A stretch of DNA of 14,429 nucleotides from the NCBI GenBank assembly GCA_028286705.1, contig JAQBRC010000007.1, forward strand, positions 1 through 14,429, given 5' to 3'. Both the position numbers and the translations under genes were made by a program. The stretch's first letter is position 1. Each line of letters begins with the position of its first letter. The notes beneath the pieces were generated by a model. That model saw only the letters and a program-made list of their open reading frames with translations, made no database searches and had not been told where the DNA came from. Origin of the DNA: Candidatus Nomurabacteria bacterium. Lineage in GTDB: Bacteria; Patescibacteriota; Minisyncoccia; Phycocordibacterales; UBA9973. Positions 1 through 6,693 of the stretch are shown in pieces.

Positions 1-20
1 AGGCAAAAGCGTAAACACTC

Positions 21-881
21 ATGAGCGAAGCGTCCTTCAAAGCAATAGGCACGCATTGGCACATTCAGTTCAGCCCTGACAACGAATCCTTGATTCAAAC
101 AATCAAGGATCGTATCGAATTGTTTGAACAAAACTATTCCCGTTTCCGCGGGGATTCTTTTGTTGGACAGATAGCTCAGCAAGAGGGTTCATACAAGCTG
201 CCTGACGACGCAGAGAAGATGTTAGGGCTATACAGAAAGCTGTATGCTATCTCTAACGGCAAAGTTACCCCTCTTATAGGTTCTGTTCTTGTAGATGCAG
301 GGTATGACAAGGACTATTCCTTAACCCCAAAGGAAATAATACACAAAGCAGAAATCTGGGATGACGTTATGGAATACAATCCCCCATTCCTCACAACAAA
401 AAAGCCCCTGCAGTTAGACTTTGGGGGTCTTGGCAAGGGATATATCGTTGATATTGTCGCTGATATGCTTAGAGACCACAATATCATTGACTTCACCATC
501 AATGCTGGAGGAGATATTGCATACAGTACAATCAAACAGGAAGTCTTTCGTGTTGGATTAGAAGACCCAGAGAACAATACCAAGATTGTTGGCATTGCTG
601 ACTTAGTTAACAAAAGCATTGCCGGATCATCAGGCAATCGCCGTACATGGGCAAACCATCACCATATTATTGACCCTGACAGCACAGAATCTCCTCGACA
701 CATTGCAGCACTATGGGTTGTTGCAGATACGACATTGTTTGCAGACGGACTTGCGACAGCATTGTTCTTTGTTGAACCTGATGTATTGCTGCAACACTTT
801 TCATTTGAATATGTGATTGTGTATAGCGATAGGAGCGTAAAGAAGTCGGAAGGGTTTGTGGGAGAGGTGTATGGGAAATAA
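21..881 (+). CDS. apbE: ApbE-family FAD:protein FMN transferase
   Basis: Enzymes of this family move FMN from FAD onto a Ser/Thr of a target flavoprotein, using Mg2+. The 286-residue protein shows the family motifs in order: an N-terminal F-x-A-x-G-T-x-W start (residues 6-13), LDFGGLGKGYIVD (132-144), NAGGD (161-165), SIAGSSGNRR (199-208), HIIDP (215-219) and a metal-site segment TTLFADGLATALF (237-249) with the expected Asp242 and Thr246. Length is near that of the catalytic domain alone. There is no signal peptide or lipobox, unlike many exported ApbE proteins, so it may act in the cytoplasm. An in-frame TAA at 12-14 fixes the start to this ATG or a later one. That TAA could also be the end of an upstream gene in the same operon, which might encode the flavinylated partner. 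No Shine-Dalgarno is visible. The family is certain; the target is unknown. Confidence 0.95.
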   Translation: MSEASFKAIGTHWHIQFSPDNESLIQTIKDRIELFEQNYSRFRGDSFVGQIAQQEGSYKLPDDAEKMLGLYRKLYAISNGKVTPLIGSVLVDAGYDKDYSLTPKEIIHKAEIWDDVMEYNPPFLTTKKPLQLDFGGLGKGYIVDIVADMLRDHNIIDFTINAGGDIAYSTIKQEVFRVGLEDPENNTKIVGIADLVNKSIAGSSGNRRTWANHHHIIDPDSTESPRHIAALWVVADTTLFADGLATALFFVEPDVLLQHFSFEYVIVYSDRSVKKSEGFVGEVYGK

Positions 882-889
882 ATAAAATA

Positions 890-919
890 AACCCCTTTAC
901 TATATATAGTAAAGGGGTT
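890..919. terminator. Perfect 30-bp palindrome between convergent genes
   Basis: A perfect palindrome (left arm AACCCCTTTACTATA and its exact complement) lies between the convergent apbE and alpha-CTD-like genes. On the minus strand it is followed by a T-rich tract (TATTTTATTTATTT), so it is a good Rho-independent terminator for the 935-1459 gene. On the plus strand the tail is CTGATACATTT, which is weaker, but the hairpin can still stop apbE transcription. Confidence 0.8.
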
Positions 920-934
920 CTGATACATTTCAAT

Positions 935-1459
935 TTAAAGAAAAGTGCTTTTGTCCGGTAATCCACAATTTAATAGCCCGTATTGAGCTAGCATATAGAA
1001 GTACTCATTACTGGTTTTCTTGCCTATATTTTTTGCTTTAATAGGAAGATATGTGATACCGTCCTCAGAAACTATTCGATTTGCAAGTTCTTGAAGATTT
1101 TTTATACCCTGTTTTTCTAAACCGTTCAAGGCTCTTATAGAAAAATCTAAATCAATAACTTTAGTTTCCAAAGGAGAAGCAGGAACAATTTTTCTTCTCT
1201 CAACGATTTCTTTCAATAAATCATCCCTGACAATTTTTCCTTGGGTACTGTTAAATTCAAGGATAAAAATTTTTTCAGGATTGCGTCTTAATGTCCAATA
1301 TACATGGATAGGTAAATCTGAGGGTCGTGGATAAGTATCCCAACACATTTCCTCCAGTAACGCGCTGTCGGTTACAATTCTGGTCTCAAATCTCCATGAG
1401 GGAAAAGCAGTACCGAATCCATTGGAAACATGACCAATCACAAATAGTGTTTCTTTCAT
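935..1459 (-). CDS. Protein with RNA polymerase alpha-CTD-like domain
   Basis: Residues about 100-163 resemble the C-terminal domain of the RNA polymerase alpha subunit, two helix-hairpin-helix-like units that bind UP-element DNA and activators. The stretch IDLDFSIRALNGLEKQGI aligns with the E. coli VRSANCLKAEAI region, placing R109 and N112 at the positions of DNA-contacting R265 and N268. KNIGKKT (143-149) matches PNLGKKS, with G146, K148 and T149 at G296, K298 and S299. About six extra residues lie between the two units. The first ~95 residues (many aromatics, VYWTLRRNPEKIFILEF) are not a family I recognise and are not the alpha N-terminal domain. The gene stands alone, with its own promoter and terminator. 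It may be a free-standing DNA-binding regulator or a polymerase-associated factor. The domain similarity is seen in the sequence; the role is inferred. Confidence 0.75.
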   Translation of the reverse strand: MKETLFVIGHVSNGFGTAFPSWRFETRIVTDSALLEEMCWDTYPRPSDLPIHVYWTLRRNPEKIFILEFNSTQGKIVRDDLLKEIVERRKIVPASPLETKVIDLDFSIRALNGLEKQGIKNLQELANRIVSEDGITYLPIKAKNIGKKTSNEYFYMLAQYGLLNCGLPDKSTFL

Positions 1460-1480
1460 CTCTATAGTTTTAAAGTTTGT

Positions 1481-1511
1481 ATTATATTACATCACTTTAT
1501 AAAAAAGTCAA
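1481..1511 (-). promoter_or_regulatory. Promoter of the alpha-CTD-like gene
   Basis: On the minus strand TTGACT (1511-1506) and a perfect TATAAT (1486-1481) are separated by 19 bases. Transcription would start near 1474, giving a leader of about 15 bases with no Shine-Dalgarno sequence before the ATG at 1459. The spacer is a little long. Confidence 0.6.
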
Positions 1512-1538
1512 TATTTACTCCCCAACCCTTTTCAAACC

Positions 1539-1547
1539 TGATACAAT
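1539..1547 (+). promoter_or_regulatory. Extended -10 promoter, leaderless start of DoxX gene
   Basis: TGATACAAT is an extended -10 element (TGn plus TACAAT) with no clear -35. Its last base is only 6 bases before the ATG at 1554, so the expected transcription start falls at the start codon. The same arrangement recurs on the minus strand before the 3019 start codon. Confidence 0.6.
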
Positions 1548-1553
1548 ATTCCT

Positions 1554-1958
1554 ATGAACAAAATCACAAATTTCATCAATAGCATTAAACCTTATTCCCC
1601 AACCATCCTCCGCATTGGCCTTGCCCTAGTATTCCTATGGTTCGGCACCAGCCAGATCATTGATCCAGTAGCATGGTTCGGTTTCGTACCAGAGTCCGCA
1701 GCTACCCTAACAGGCCTAACTATCGCTAACCTCGTATTTCTTAACGGACTATTTGAAATTGTCTTTGGTACAGCCCTTCTGTTTGGGCTCTTCACTCGCC
1801 TCTCAGCCTTTCTGCTCTTCGTACACATTCTCGACATTGCCCTTATTGTCGGTCTCGACAGTATTGGTATTCGTGACTTAGGACTTAGTGTTGCTACATT
1901 CGCTGTCTTCTTAAATGGAGCAGATATGCTGACATTAGATTCTTATAACCGCAAATAA
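1554..1958 (+). CDS. DoxX-like small integral membrane protein
   Basis: A 134-residue, very hydrophobic protein of the DoxX/SURF4-like type. About four membrane helices are visible: roughly residues 17-36, 52-79 (two closely spaced hydrophobic stretches with ...NLVFLNGLFEIVFGTALLFG), 84-101 and 107-127. The N-terminal segment RIGLALVFLWFGTSQI and the FEIVFGTALLFGLFTRLSAF segment are typical of this family, which has been linked to thiol or redox balance and membrane complexes in other bacteria; the biochemical role is not settled. Transcription probably begins at the ATG itself from the extended -10 box just upstream. Only two bases separate its stop from the next gene, so the two are very likely co-transcribed. 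Confident on family and topology, not on function. Confidence 0.85.
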   Translation: MNKITNFINSIKPYSPTILRIGLALVFLWFGTSQIIDPVAWFGFVPESAATLTGLTIANLVFLNGLFEIVFGTALLFGLFTRLSAFLLFVHILDIALIVGLDSIGIRDLGLSVATFAVFLNGADMLTLDSYNRK

Positions 1959-1960
1959 TT

Positions 1961-2413
1961 ATGAAAAAAATCACCCCCTTCCTTTGGTTCGATAACAACG
2001 CAGAAGACGCCATTAATTTCTATCTTGATATCTTCAAGAATGGAAAGATATTCAATATCCGTCGTCTTCCAGACGGAAAGCTCTTCACTGCTGAATTTGA
2101 ACTAGAAGACCAGCGTCTCATGGTTATCAATGGCGGCCCTCATAACATTAATTTCACCGAAGCCATGTCTCTTTTTGTTACCTGCGACGGTCAGGAAGAA
2201 GTTGATGAACTATGGAGCAAACTAACCGCTGACGGCGGCTCAGAGGGCCAATGCGGGTGGTTAAAGGACAAGTTTGGCCTGTCATGGCAAGTGATTCCAA
2301 CAGCCCTTGGAGACTATTTAAACGATCCTGATCCAGTTAAGGCAAAGTATGCCATGGATGCAATGCTGAAGATGAAAAAGATCGTTATTGCTGATTTGAC
2401 AAATCACAAATAA
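1961..2413 (+). CDS. VOC-superfamily (PhnB/3-dmu-9_3-mt type) protein
   Basis: This 150-residue protein begins MKKITPFLWFDNNAEDAINFY and carries CGWLKDKFGLSWQVIP near residues 104-119, both hallmarks of the PhnB-like branch of the vicinal oxygen chelate superfamily (Pfam name 3-demethylubiquinone-9 3-methyltransferase). Despite that name, members are mostly uncharacterised proteins with paired beta-alpha-beta-beta-beta modules, usually cytoplasmic dimers. No methyltransferase activity should be assumed. The full family length is present. It sits two bases after the DoxX gene without its own ribosome binding site, so translation probably depends on the upstream gene or on SD-independent initiation. 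The pair is likely one operon. I cannot tell the substrate or whether metal is bound. Confidence 0.88.
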   Translation: MKKITPFLWFDNNAEDAINFYLDIFKNGKIFNIRRLPDGKLFTAEFELEDQRLMVINGGPHNINFTEAMSLFVTCDGQEEVDELWSKLTADGGSEGQCGWLKDKFGLSWQVIPTALGDYLNDPDPVKAKYAMDAMLKMKKIVIADLTNHK

Positions 2414-2420
2414 TGTCCTA

Positions 2421-2460
2421 TTATTTAGATAACAACTGTTCAGTGTTCACATCTAAATAA
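2421..2460. repeat. 10-bp perfect inverted repeat upstream of 2468 gene
   Basis: TTATTTAGAT (2421-2430) and its exact complement ATCTAAATAA (2451-2460) are separated by 20 bases. The right arm overlaps a possible -10 sequence (TAAATA, 2454-2459) that is 8 bases before the ATG at 2468. It could be an operator for a dimeric regulator, or an AU-rich stem in the transcript. It has no T-run and too little GC to be a normal terminator. Confidence 0.5.
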
Positions 2461-2467
2461 CTAACGT

Positions 2468-2734
2468 ATGAAAAGTTTTTTTCAATTGTTTTACTTTGTC
2501 CTATTTATAGGAAGCTTTCTTTGTTTTACATGGTATGAAGGCGAGCACACCAATCCTGTAACCGTAGCGATGACAGACGCCGAGGAAACAAGGACGATGT
2601 ATGATTTTGCCCATGACGGTTTTGTCGATTATACGATTGTTCAAAGCCGTATAACAAACAGTCCTCTTCAAAAAGTACTCGTCACTGTCGCTGATCAGAA
2701 ATACTTTACCGAGCAGACAAGACCTGATCGTTAA
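2468..2734 (+). CDS. Small membrane-anchored or secreted hypothetical protein
   Basis: An 88-residue protein I do not recognise. Residues about 4-22 (FFQLFYFVLFIGSFLCFTW) form one hydrophobic segment after a single Lys, consistent with a membrane anchor or uncleaved signal. Cys19 is not in a proper lipobox. The remaining ~65 residues are polar and mildly acidic with several Thr and Asp, and would face outside if the usual topology holds. It lies 54 bases after the VOC gene, behind an inverted repeat, and ends just before a strong terminator. The opposite-strand reading frame over the same stretch lacks these signals. Coding status is supported by context; function is unknown. Confidence 0.6.
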   Translation: MKSFFQLFYFVLFIGSFLCFTWYEGEHTNPVTVAMTDAEETRTMYDFAHDGFVDYTIVQSRITNSPLQKVLVTVADQKYFTEQTRPDR

Positions 2735-2738
2735 AAAC

Positions 2739-2763
2739 AAAAAGCCTCATTTCGAGGCTTTTT
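2739..2763. terminator. Bidirectional intrinsic terminator
   Basis: AAAAAGCCTC, a five-base loop, then GAGGCTTTTT. T-runs follow the hairpin on both strands, so it serves the plus-strand gene ending at 2734 and the minus-strand gene ending at 2765. Confidence 0.9.
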
Positions 2764-2764
2764 A

Positions 2765-3019
2765 TTATTCCCTATCCTTTCCCCATTGCCAGCGAGGTTT
2801 TTCGCCTTTTAAGACACAGACGATAAGAAGGACAATGGTGAGAATTACCATAGGAATAATCAATCCGATTACAATATCTCGTTGAGACGTGTAGTTCTTG
2901 GTAAGGTTGCCCAAAACTGTGGCACCAACAATGTATGCCAATATAACCAGCCATCCCTGATATGTTACAGGAACCCATCCATAGCCATATCGTTTTCTCT
3001 TGAACCATAGTTTTTCCAT
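2765..3019 (-). CDS. Small two-helix membrane protein
   Basis: An 84-residue protein with a basic, aromatic N-terminus (MEKLWFKRKRYGYGWVPVTY) running into QGW, then two membrane helices at about residues 23-38 and 49-70, and a polar end GEKPRWQWGKDRE. The W-F-x-R-K-x-Y-G-x-G-W-x-P-x-T-x-x-G-W pattern is one I associate with small uncharacterised proteins of Patescibacteria and some other bacteria, but I cannot give it a name. Both termini are probably cytoplasmic. The start at 3019 is supported by an extended -10 box ending six bases upstream, which makes the mRNA probably leaderless. It is transcribed on its own and stops at a shared bidirectional terminator. Function unknown. Confidence 0.75.
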   Translation of the reverse strand: MEKLWFKRKRYGYGWVPVTYQGWLVILAYIVGATVLGNLTKNYTSQRDIVIGLIIPMVILTIVLLIVCVLKGEKPRWQWGKDRE

Positions 3020-3025
3020 AAAATA

Positions 3026-3034
3026 AGTATATCA
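3026..3034 (-). promoter_or_regulatory. Extended -10 promoter, leaderless start at 3019
   Basis: On the minus strand TGATATACT (3034-3026) is an extended -10 with exactly six bases before the ATG at 3019, closely matching the element upstream of 1554. The terminator of the preceding gene lies immediately upstream, so no -35 is expected to matter. Confidence 0.6.
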
Positions 3035-3035
3035 C

Positions 3036-3062
3036 TAAAAAAGCAGCCCATAGGGGCTGCTT
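3036..3062 (-). terminator. Intrinsic terminator of the 3067 gene
   Basis: The hairpin AAGCAGCCC...GGGGCTGCTT (3041-3062) is followed on the minus strand by a run of T, directly after the stop of the minus-strand gene that ends at 3067. Confidence 0.85.
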
Positions 3063-3066
3063 AATG

Positions 3067-3480
3067 CTAATTAAGTGCAACAACTCTTCCGTCCAACATC
3101 TTGTTGCCCAATGCGCCGCTAATAAAGAAGTCGGCCTTTTTCCAGATGCTTTTCACGATCCTTTCAACTTCTGTACCGCAGGCACTGAAGCTTTCGGTGC
3201 AACGTACATTGATGGGAAATTCCTTGCTGTGTTTTACAATCAGCATTCTCCCTCCTCCATTGCTGGAAAACTTGTACTGGGCAGCAGTAAGCTCTTGCAC
3301 ATAGTCAGTACCTTGATGGAACAATACTACTGCATCAACTTTCTTCTCTTCGTTGTGGATTATTGCATACTGCAATGCGATATCTGCCAACGGTCTCTCT
3401 TCCTTAAAATTTTTCATTGGACCTTTGCCCAAGATAATTAGCTTGCCACCGCAAAGCTCAACGTGTATTGGTGAGTTCAT
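3067..3480 (-). CDS. Uncharacterised cytoplasmic protein
   Basis: I do not recognise this protein. From the ATG at 3480 it is 137 residues, soluble, mixed alpha/beta in look, without signal or membrane segment. It opens with MNSPIHVELCGGKLIILGKG, has an IALQYAIIH helix, a VDAVVLFHQG strand-like segment, a short NGGGR loop and a C-terminal half with Cys residues (VRCTESFSACGTEVE). The frame also offers an ATG at 3516 (149 residues). I prefer 3480 because the only good promoter (TTGACT-16-TACAGT, 3526-3499) overlaps the 3516 codon, and its expected start site near 3492 leaves just a short leader before 3480. Terminators on both sides make it a single-gene unit. The plus-strand frame over the same bases has no such signals. 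Confidence 0.65.
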   Translation of the reverse strand: MNSPIHVELCGGKLIILGKGPMKNFKEERPLADIALQYAIIHNEEKKVDAVVLFHQGTDYVQELTAAQYKFSSNGGGRMLIVKHSKEFPINVRCTESFSACGTEVERIVKSIWKKADFFISGALGNKMLDGRVVALN

Positions 3481-3498
3481 AATTAAAGGTTTTTTACA

Positions 3499-3526
3499 AC
3501 TGTACTTCTTTTTCATTATAAGTCAA
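3499..3526 (-). promoter_or_regulatory. Promoter of the 3067-3480 gene
   Basis: TTGACT (3526-3521) and TACAGT (3504-3499) are 16 bases apart on the minus strand, directly after the upstream terminator. Transcription from about 3492 would exclude the ATG at 3516 and favour the ATG at 3480. Confidence 0.5.
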
Positions 3527-3527
3527 C

Positions 3528-3556
3528 AAAAAAGCCACTCATCTGAGTGGCTTTTT
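3528..3556. terminator. Intrinsic terminator after the efflux operon
   Basis: AAAAAGCCACTC, loop ATCT, GAGTGGCTTTTT. It starts two bases after the exporter stop codon and has a T-run on the minus strand, closing the MarR-adaptor-exporter operon. Confidence 0.9.
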
Positions 3557-3557
3557 C

Positions 3558-5066
3558 TTATTCAACATGCACTACAATATCCGTTCGTTCGTTCTTGACC
3601 TTTAGCCATAGCGCCGCAATAGCACCTAGACCAACAATCACACTGGCAACAACGAACACATAGTTGTATGCATTGATTTGCGCCTTGAGCTCAACAAGCG
3701 TCACAAACTTCTGCATATTTATCGCACTCGTGTCATACAGATGACTAAAGCTGTTAATTTGCATGATATTAAACTTAGTACGATTCGTCAGAATGGTACC
3801 GAATATTGCAATACCAAATGCTCCTGCAACGTTTCGGGCAAGTGCCAGAATAGATGACGCAACACCAATCTCGCTCTGGTCAACAACTGAGGCGATAACG
3901 TTGGTGCGCTGTGCCATACCAAAACCAAGTCCGAATGCCATGACGCATAACGGTAGCATCAAACTCAATGCCGTTGATTTCGGATCAAGGAATGAGAACA
4001 TGTACAGGCCAATTGCTGCAACAACAGTACTGGCGAAGATAACGTACCGAGTCGGTACCTTTCCAGTTAATGCTCCGCCAACAGGTGCTCCAATCATCAA
4101 TGCGGCAGCCATCGGCATGAAGAGATACCCAGTCTGTGTTGCATTGTATCCAAGGAATGTCTGTGCAAACACAGGCAATAGGAACAATCCTCCCATCAGT
4201 CCCATAAAGACAACAAAGTTGTTCAACAGTGTATTAACAAATGCAGGAATCTTGAAGAATCGAAGGTCAACAATCGGTTCAGGAACACGCTGTTCGATTC
4301 TGATGAAGAGTCCGGTAAGGACAACAACAAGGAAATAACAGATCGTGCTTGAAGCAGACAGCCATCCCCACTCTGCACCCTTATCAAGCACTAGCACCAG
4401 TGCAGAAAGCATACCGCCCAATGACAATGCCCCCCACCAGTCAAAGAACTTGGACTTCACTTCTGAGCGTGACTCATTGATAAAGCGCATAGCCATCAAG
4501 AGTCCGACAATACCAACCGGCAAGTTAATCAGGAACACTGAACGCCAGCCAAAGGTGTCAATTAATGGTCCGCCCAATAGCGGGCCGAAGACACTGGCTG
4601 CCGCGAAGGAACTAGACCAAATACCCAATGCTTGAGCACGTTCTTTGCCTTCCTTGAAGGTAACAGCCAAGATAGCCATAGCGGTTGGATAGTCGGCAGA
4701 ACCGGCAATAGCCTGAATGACGCGAAAGACAATCATCGAAGGCAAGTTCCAGGCAAAGCCTGCAAGTACTGAGCCAACGATAAAGATACCGAAACCGATG
4801 ATGTACACTTTCTTTCGTCCAATGGTGTCCCCTAGCTTGCCCCAAATAGGAACAAAGATCGCGTTGGCAAGAATGTATGCAGTTGCAATCCATCCCGCGG
4901 CACTAATACTGATGCTGAAATCGCTGATGATATTGGGCAATGCAAGGTTAACGATAGTCTGGTCGAGACGACCAAGGAATGTACCGACGATAACGGTCAG
5001 CAGTATCCACCATTTCAAATTATCCTTCTTTGGCTTTTCAGTTGTTGTTTCAACTGTCTTGTCCAT
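3558..5066 (-). CDS. DHA2 (EmrB/QacA) family MFS drug exporter
   Basis: A 502-residue, 14-helix major facilitator, expected to export hydrophobic drugs in exchange for protons across the inner membrane. Visible motifs include LDQTIVNLALPNI (residues 34-46, the DHA2 motif in helix 1 with its acidic residue), the motif A loop GKLGDTIGRKK (76-86), motif B VFRVIQAIAGS with R115, motif C GPLLGGPL (161-168) followed by GWRSVFLINLPVG, typical of EmrB/QacA/LfrA proteins. Length is standard. It is the last gene of the operon, one base after the second adaptor gene, with no ribosome binding site of its own. Pairing with HlyD-type proteins makes an EmrAB-like pump likely, although no outer-membrane channel gene is present here. 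The substrate cannot be told from the sequence. Confidence 0.93.
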   Translation of the reverse strand: MDKTVETTTEKPKKDNLKWWILLTVIVGTFLGRLDQTIVNLALPNIISDFSISISAAGWIATAYILANAIFVPIWGKLGDTIGRKKVYIIGFGIFIVGSVLAGFAWNLPSMIVFRVIQAIAGSADYPTAMAILAVTFKEGKERAQALGIWSSSFAAASVFGPLLGGPLIDTFGWRSVFLINLPVGIVGLLMAMRFINESRSEVKSKFFDWWGALSLGGMLSALVLVLDKGAEWGWLSASSTICYFLVVVLTGLFIRIEQRVPEPIVDLRFFKIPAFVNTLLNNFVVFMGLMGGLFLLPVFAQTFLGYNATQTGYLFMPMAAALMIGAPVGGALTGKVPTRYVIFASTVVAAIGLYMFSFLDPKSTALSLMLPLCVMAFGLGFGMAQRTNVIASVVDQSEIGVASSILALARNVAGAFGIAIFGTILTNRTKFNIMQINSFSHLYDTSAINMQKFVTLVELKAQINAYNYVFVVASVIVGLGAIAALWLKVKNERTDIVVHVE

Positions 5067-5067
5067 G

Positions 5068-5703
5068 CTACTTGATGTAGACAGTCATCTTTGCTGACAT
5101 GCCGTTCTTAAACTCAGGATGAGCAGCGGTATCGTAGCGAACCTTAACGGTGAAGTTCTTAGTCTCGCGCTGATCTGAGATAGTAAATGCAACACCAGAA
5201 TCGTTTGAGGTAGGACTGATCTCATCAATCAAGCCAGTGAATTCAGCACTGCCATATGCATCAACAGTGAATGATACCGGCTGGCCAACTTTCAAATCTG
5301 AAAGCCCTTTGTCTTCCTCAATGGTACCAACAACGCGAAGCTGTGTTGGGTCGATCATGGTAACAACGGGTACGCCTGAAGCGAATACCTGCCCTGGTGT
5401 ATTGTGTGTAGTGATAACAAGCCCTGCAACCTGTGCTGAAAGTGTTTCGCTGCCAACGCGAGCAACTGGCTGTCCAGCAGTAACCGTATCTCCTGGCTGT
5501 ACGTATACTTCCGCCAAGATGCCTGCTGTTTCAGGTCCGATATTAATCATCGGTGCACTAATCTGTGACTTGTCGATTGAGACATGAGACGAAAGAGACT
5601 TCCACACCAATGCCCCGATAAGTACCAGTGCGATAATGATGATGCCAGTTGTACTCTGTACCCATGGCTTTGAAAAAATTGATTGTTTGTTTGGTTGTTC
5701 CAT
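5068..5703 (-). CDS. HlyD/EmrA-type adaptor, short form without coiled coil
   Basis: A 211-residue membrane-anchored adaptor. One N-terminal helix (about 17-35) is followed by a lipoyl-like domain: SAPMINIGPETAGILAEVYV at 49-68, with the turn PGDTVTAGQPVARV (70-83). The chain then continues as a beta-barrel domain (VVTMIDPTQLRVVGTIEE..., GQPVSFTVDAY) and a membrane-proximal ending with VRYDTAAHPEFKNGMSAKMTVYI. The long alpha-helical hairpin that normally interrupts the lipoyl domain is missing: the two halves are joined directly around residues 83-90. It overlaps in function with the next upstream adaptor, which has the hairpin but no barrel, so the two may form one complete adaptor between them. 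It is co-transcribed with the exporter (one-base gap). The family call is firm; the division of labour is inference. Confidence 0.88.
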   Translation of the reverse strand: MEQPNKQSIFSKPWVQSTTGIIIIALVLIGALVWKSLSSHVSIDKSQISAPMINIGPETAGILAEVYVQPGDTVTAGQPVARVGSETLSAQVAGLVITTHNTPGQVFASGVPVVTMIDPTQLRVVGTIEEDKGLSDLKVGQPVSFTVDAYGSAEFTGLIDEISPTSNDSGVAFTISDQRETKNFTVKVRYDTAAHPEFKNGMSAKMTVYIK

Positions 5704-5704
5704 A

Positions 5705-6688
5705 TTATTTGGTGGTGATGCTGATAACTGTCTTGTTCTGAGTCACTGACTGTCCTGCCTTCAAGTCTGCATCAATGAATGACACAGTACCCGCTGTTGG
5801 AGCAACAATGACATTGTTCTTGTATGCGCCAAGTGCCGCTTGGTATACGCCACGCGCACTATCAATAGCTGCCTTTGCAGTATTAGCTGCAGAAGAACCG
5901 TTCTGACCAAGATTAGCGGCAAACTGACTCAATACCTGTTCACGAGTAGTTACGGCAAGGTCATAGTTGTTCTTGTTTGTTACGTAACTTGCTGACTTTG
6001 TATTAGGGATTTCAACAGTCCATGAAGTCGCGCCTGCAAATCCCTGGGTGAACTGAATGAACAATCCACAAGTACCCAATGGCTGAGGAGTACTGAATGT
6101 CACTATCCCACCGCCTTTTTCAAGACCATCGTAAGTAAATGAGAATCCAGAGTTTGCGCCAGATGCGTATGGGTGAATGTTGTATGAACCTTCTGCCGAA
6201 CAAGTGTATGTACCGCTGATTACTGGTGTATGGCTGTCATCCTGAGTGGTTGAAGTTGCCTGTAGGCCACTTGAGCGAAGTGTGCGAAGTGCATTCTGCA
6301 CGAGTACATCCTGCTGCTTTTTGGCATTGCCATACTGTACGTCAGTTGAGGCATACTGTGCTTCAGCTAGCTCAAGTGCGCCCTTGGCCTGAGTAACGGC
6401 ACCAAGTGCGTCTCCGGCATCAAGCACAGCAAGTGTCTGTCCAGCAGTGACATGGTCACCAACCTTCACTGACACAGTCGCTACGCGACCCGCCTTAGGA
6501 AAAGCCAAGTCTACAGAGTTGTCTGTTGAGTTAGTAATAACGGTACCAAAGGTGTCCACCTGTGTTTGTACAGGAAGCGTAACTGTTGGTGCCTTTCCGA
6601 CTGAGCGGAATGCAAATACTCCAGCAACGATGGCAATAACTGCCACGAGAGGAATGAGTAGTTTCGGTGTATGGAAAAGTGATTTCAT
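5705..6688 (-). CDS. HlyD-type adaptor with coiled coil and inserted domain
   Basis: A 327-residue adaptor with an N-terminal membrane helix (about 9-28), a first lipoyl half (VSVKVGDHVTAGQTLAVLD, 72-90), an alpha-helical arm (about 93-140), a second arm (about 243-292) and the second lipoyl half (VIVAPTAGTVSFIDADLKAGQSVTQ, 293-317). It ends at residue 327 right after the lipoyl domain, so the C-terminal beta-barrel found in normal HlyD or AcrA proteins is absent. Between the arms, at roughly residues 148-240, sits an extra beta-rich segment, Gly/Ser/Thr-rich with two cysteines (C163, C207) and no coiled-coil character. It follows the MarR gene by five bases and precedes the second adaptor by one. 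It is expected to be anchored in the membrane and to face outside. Confidence 0.88.
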   Translation of the reverse strand: MKSLFHTPKLLIPLVAVIAIVAGVFAFRSVGKAPTVTLPVQTQVDTFGTVITNSTDNSVDLAFPKAGRVATVSVKVGDHVTAGQTLAVLDAGDALGAVTQAKGALELAEAQYASTDVQYGNAKKQQDVLVQNALRTLRSSGLQATSTTQDDSHTPVISGTYTCSAEGSYNIHPYASGANSGFSFTYDGLEKGGGIVTFSTPQPLGTCGLFIQFTQGFAGATSWTVEIPNTKSASYVTNKNNYDLAVTTREQVLSQFAANLGQNGSSAANTAKAAIDSARGVYQAALGAYKNNVIVAPTAGTVSFIDADLKAGQSVTQNKTVISITTK

Positions 6689-6693
6689 AAAAA

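Noticed and set aside
3064..3441. 125-codon plus-strand frame opposite the uncharacterised 3067-3480 gene
   Set aside because: Promoter and T-run terminator signals fit only the minus strand; the plus frame begins inside the minus-strand terminator region.
3763..4338. 191-codon open frame on the plus strand inside the MFS exporter gene
   Set aside because: It is the antisense shadow of a clear 14-helix exporter; the translation has no family motif and no promoter.
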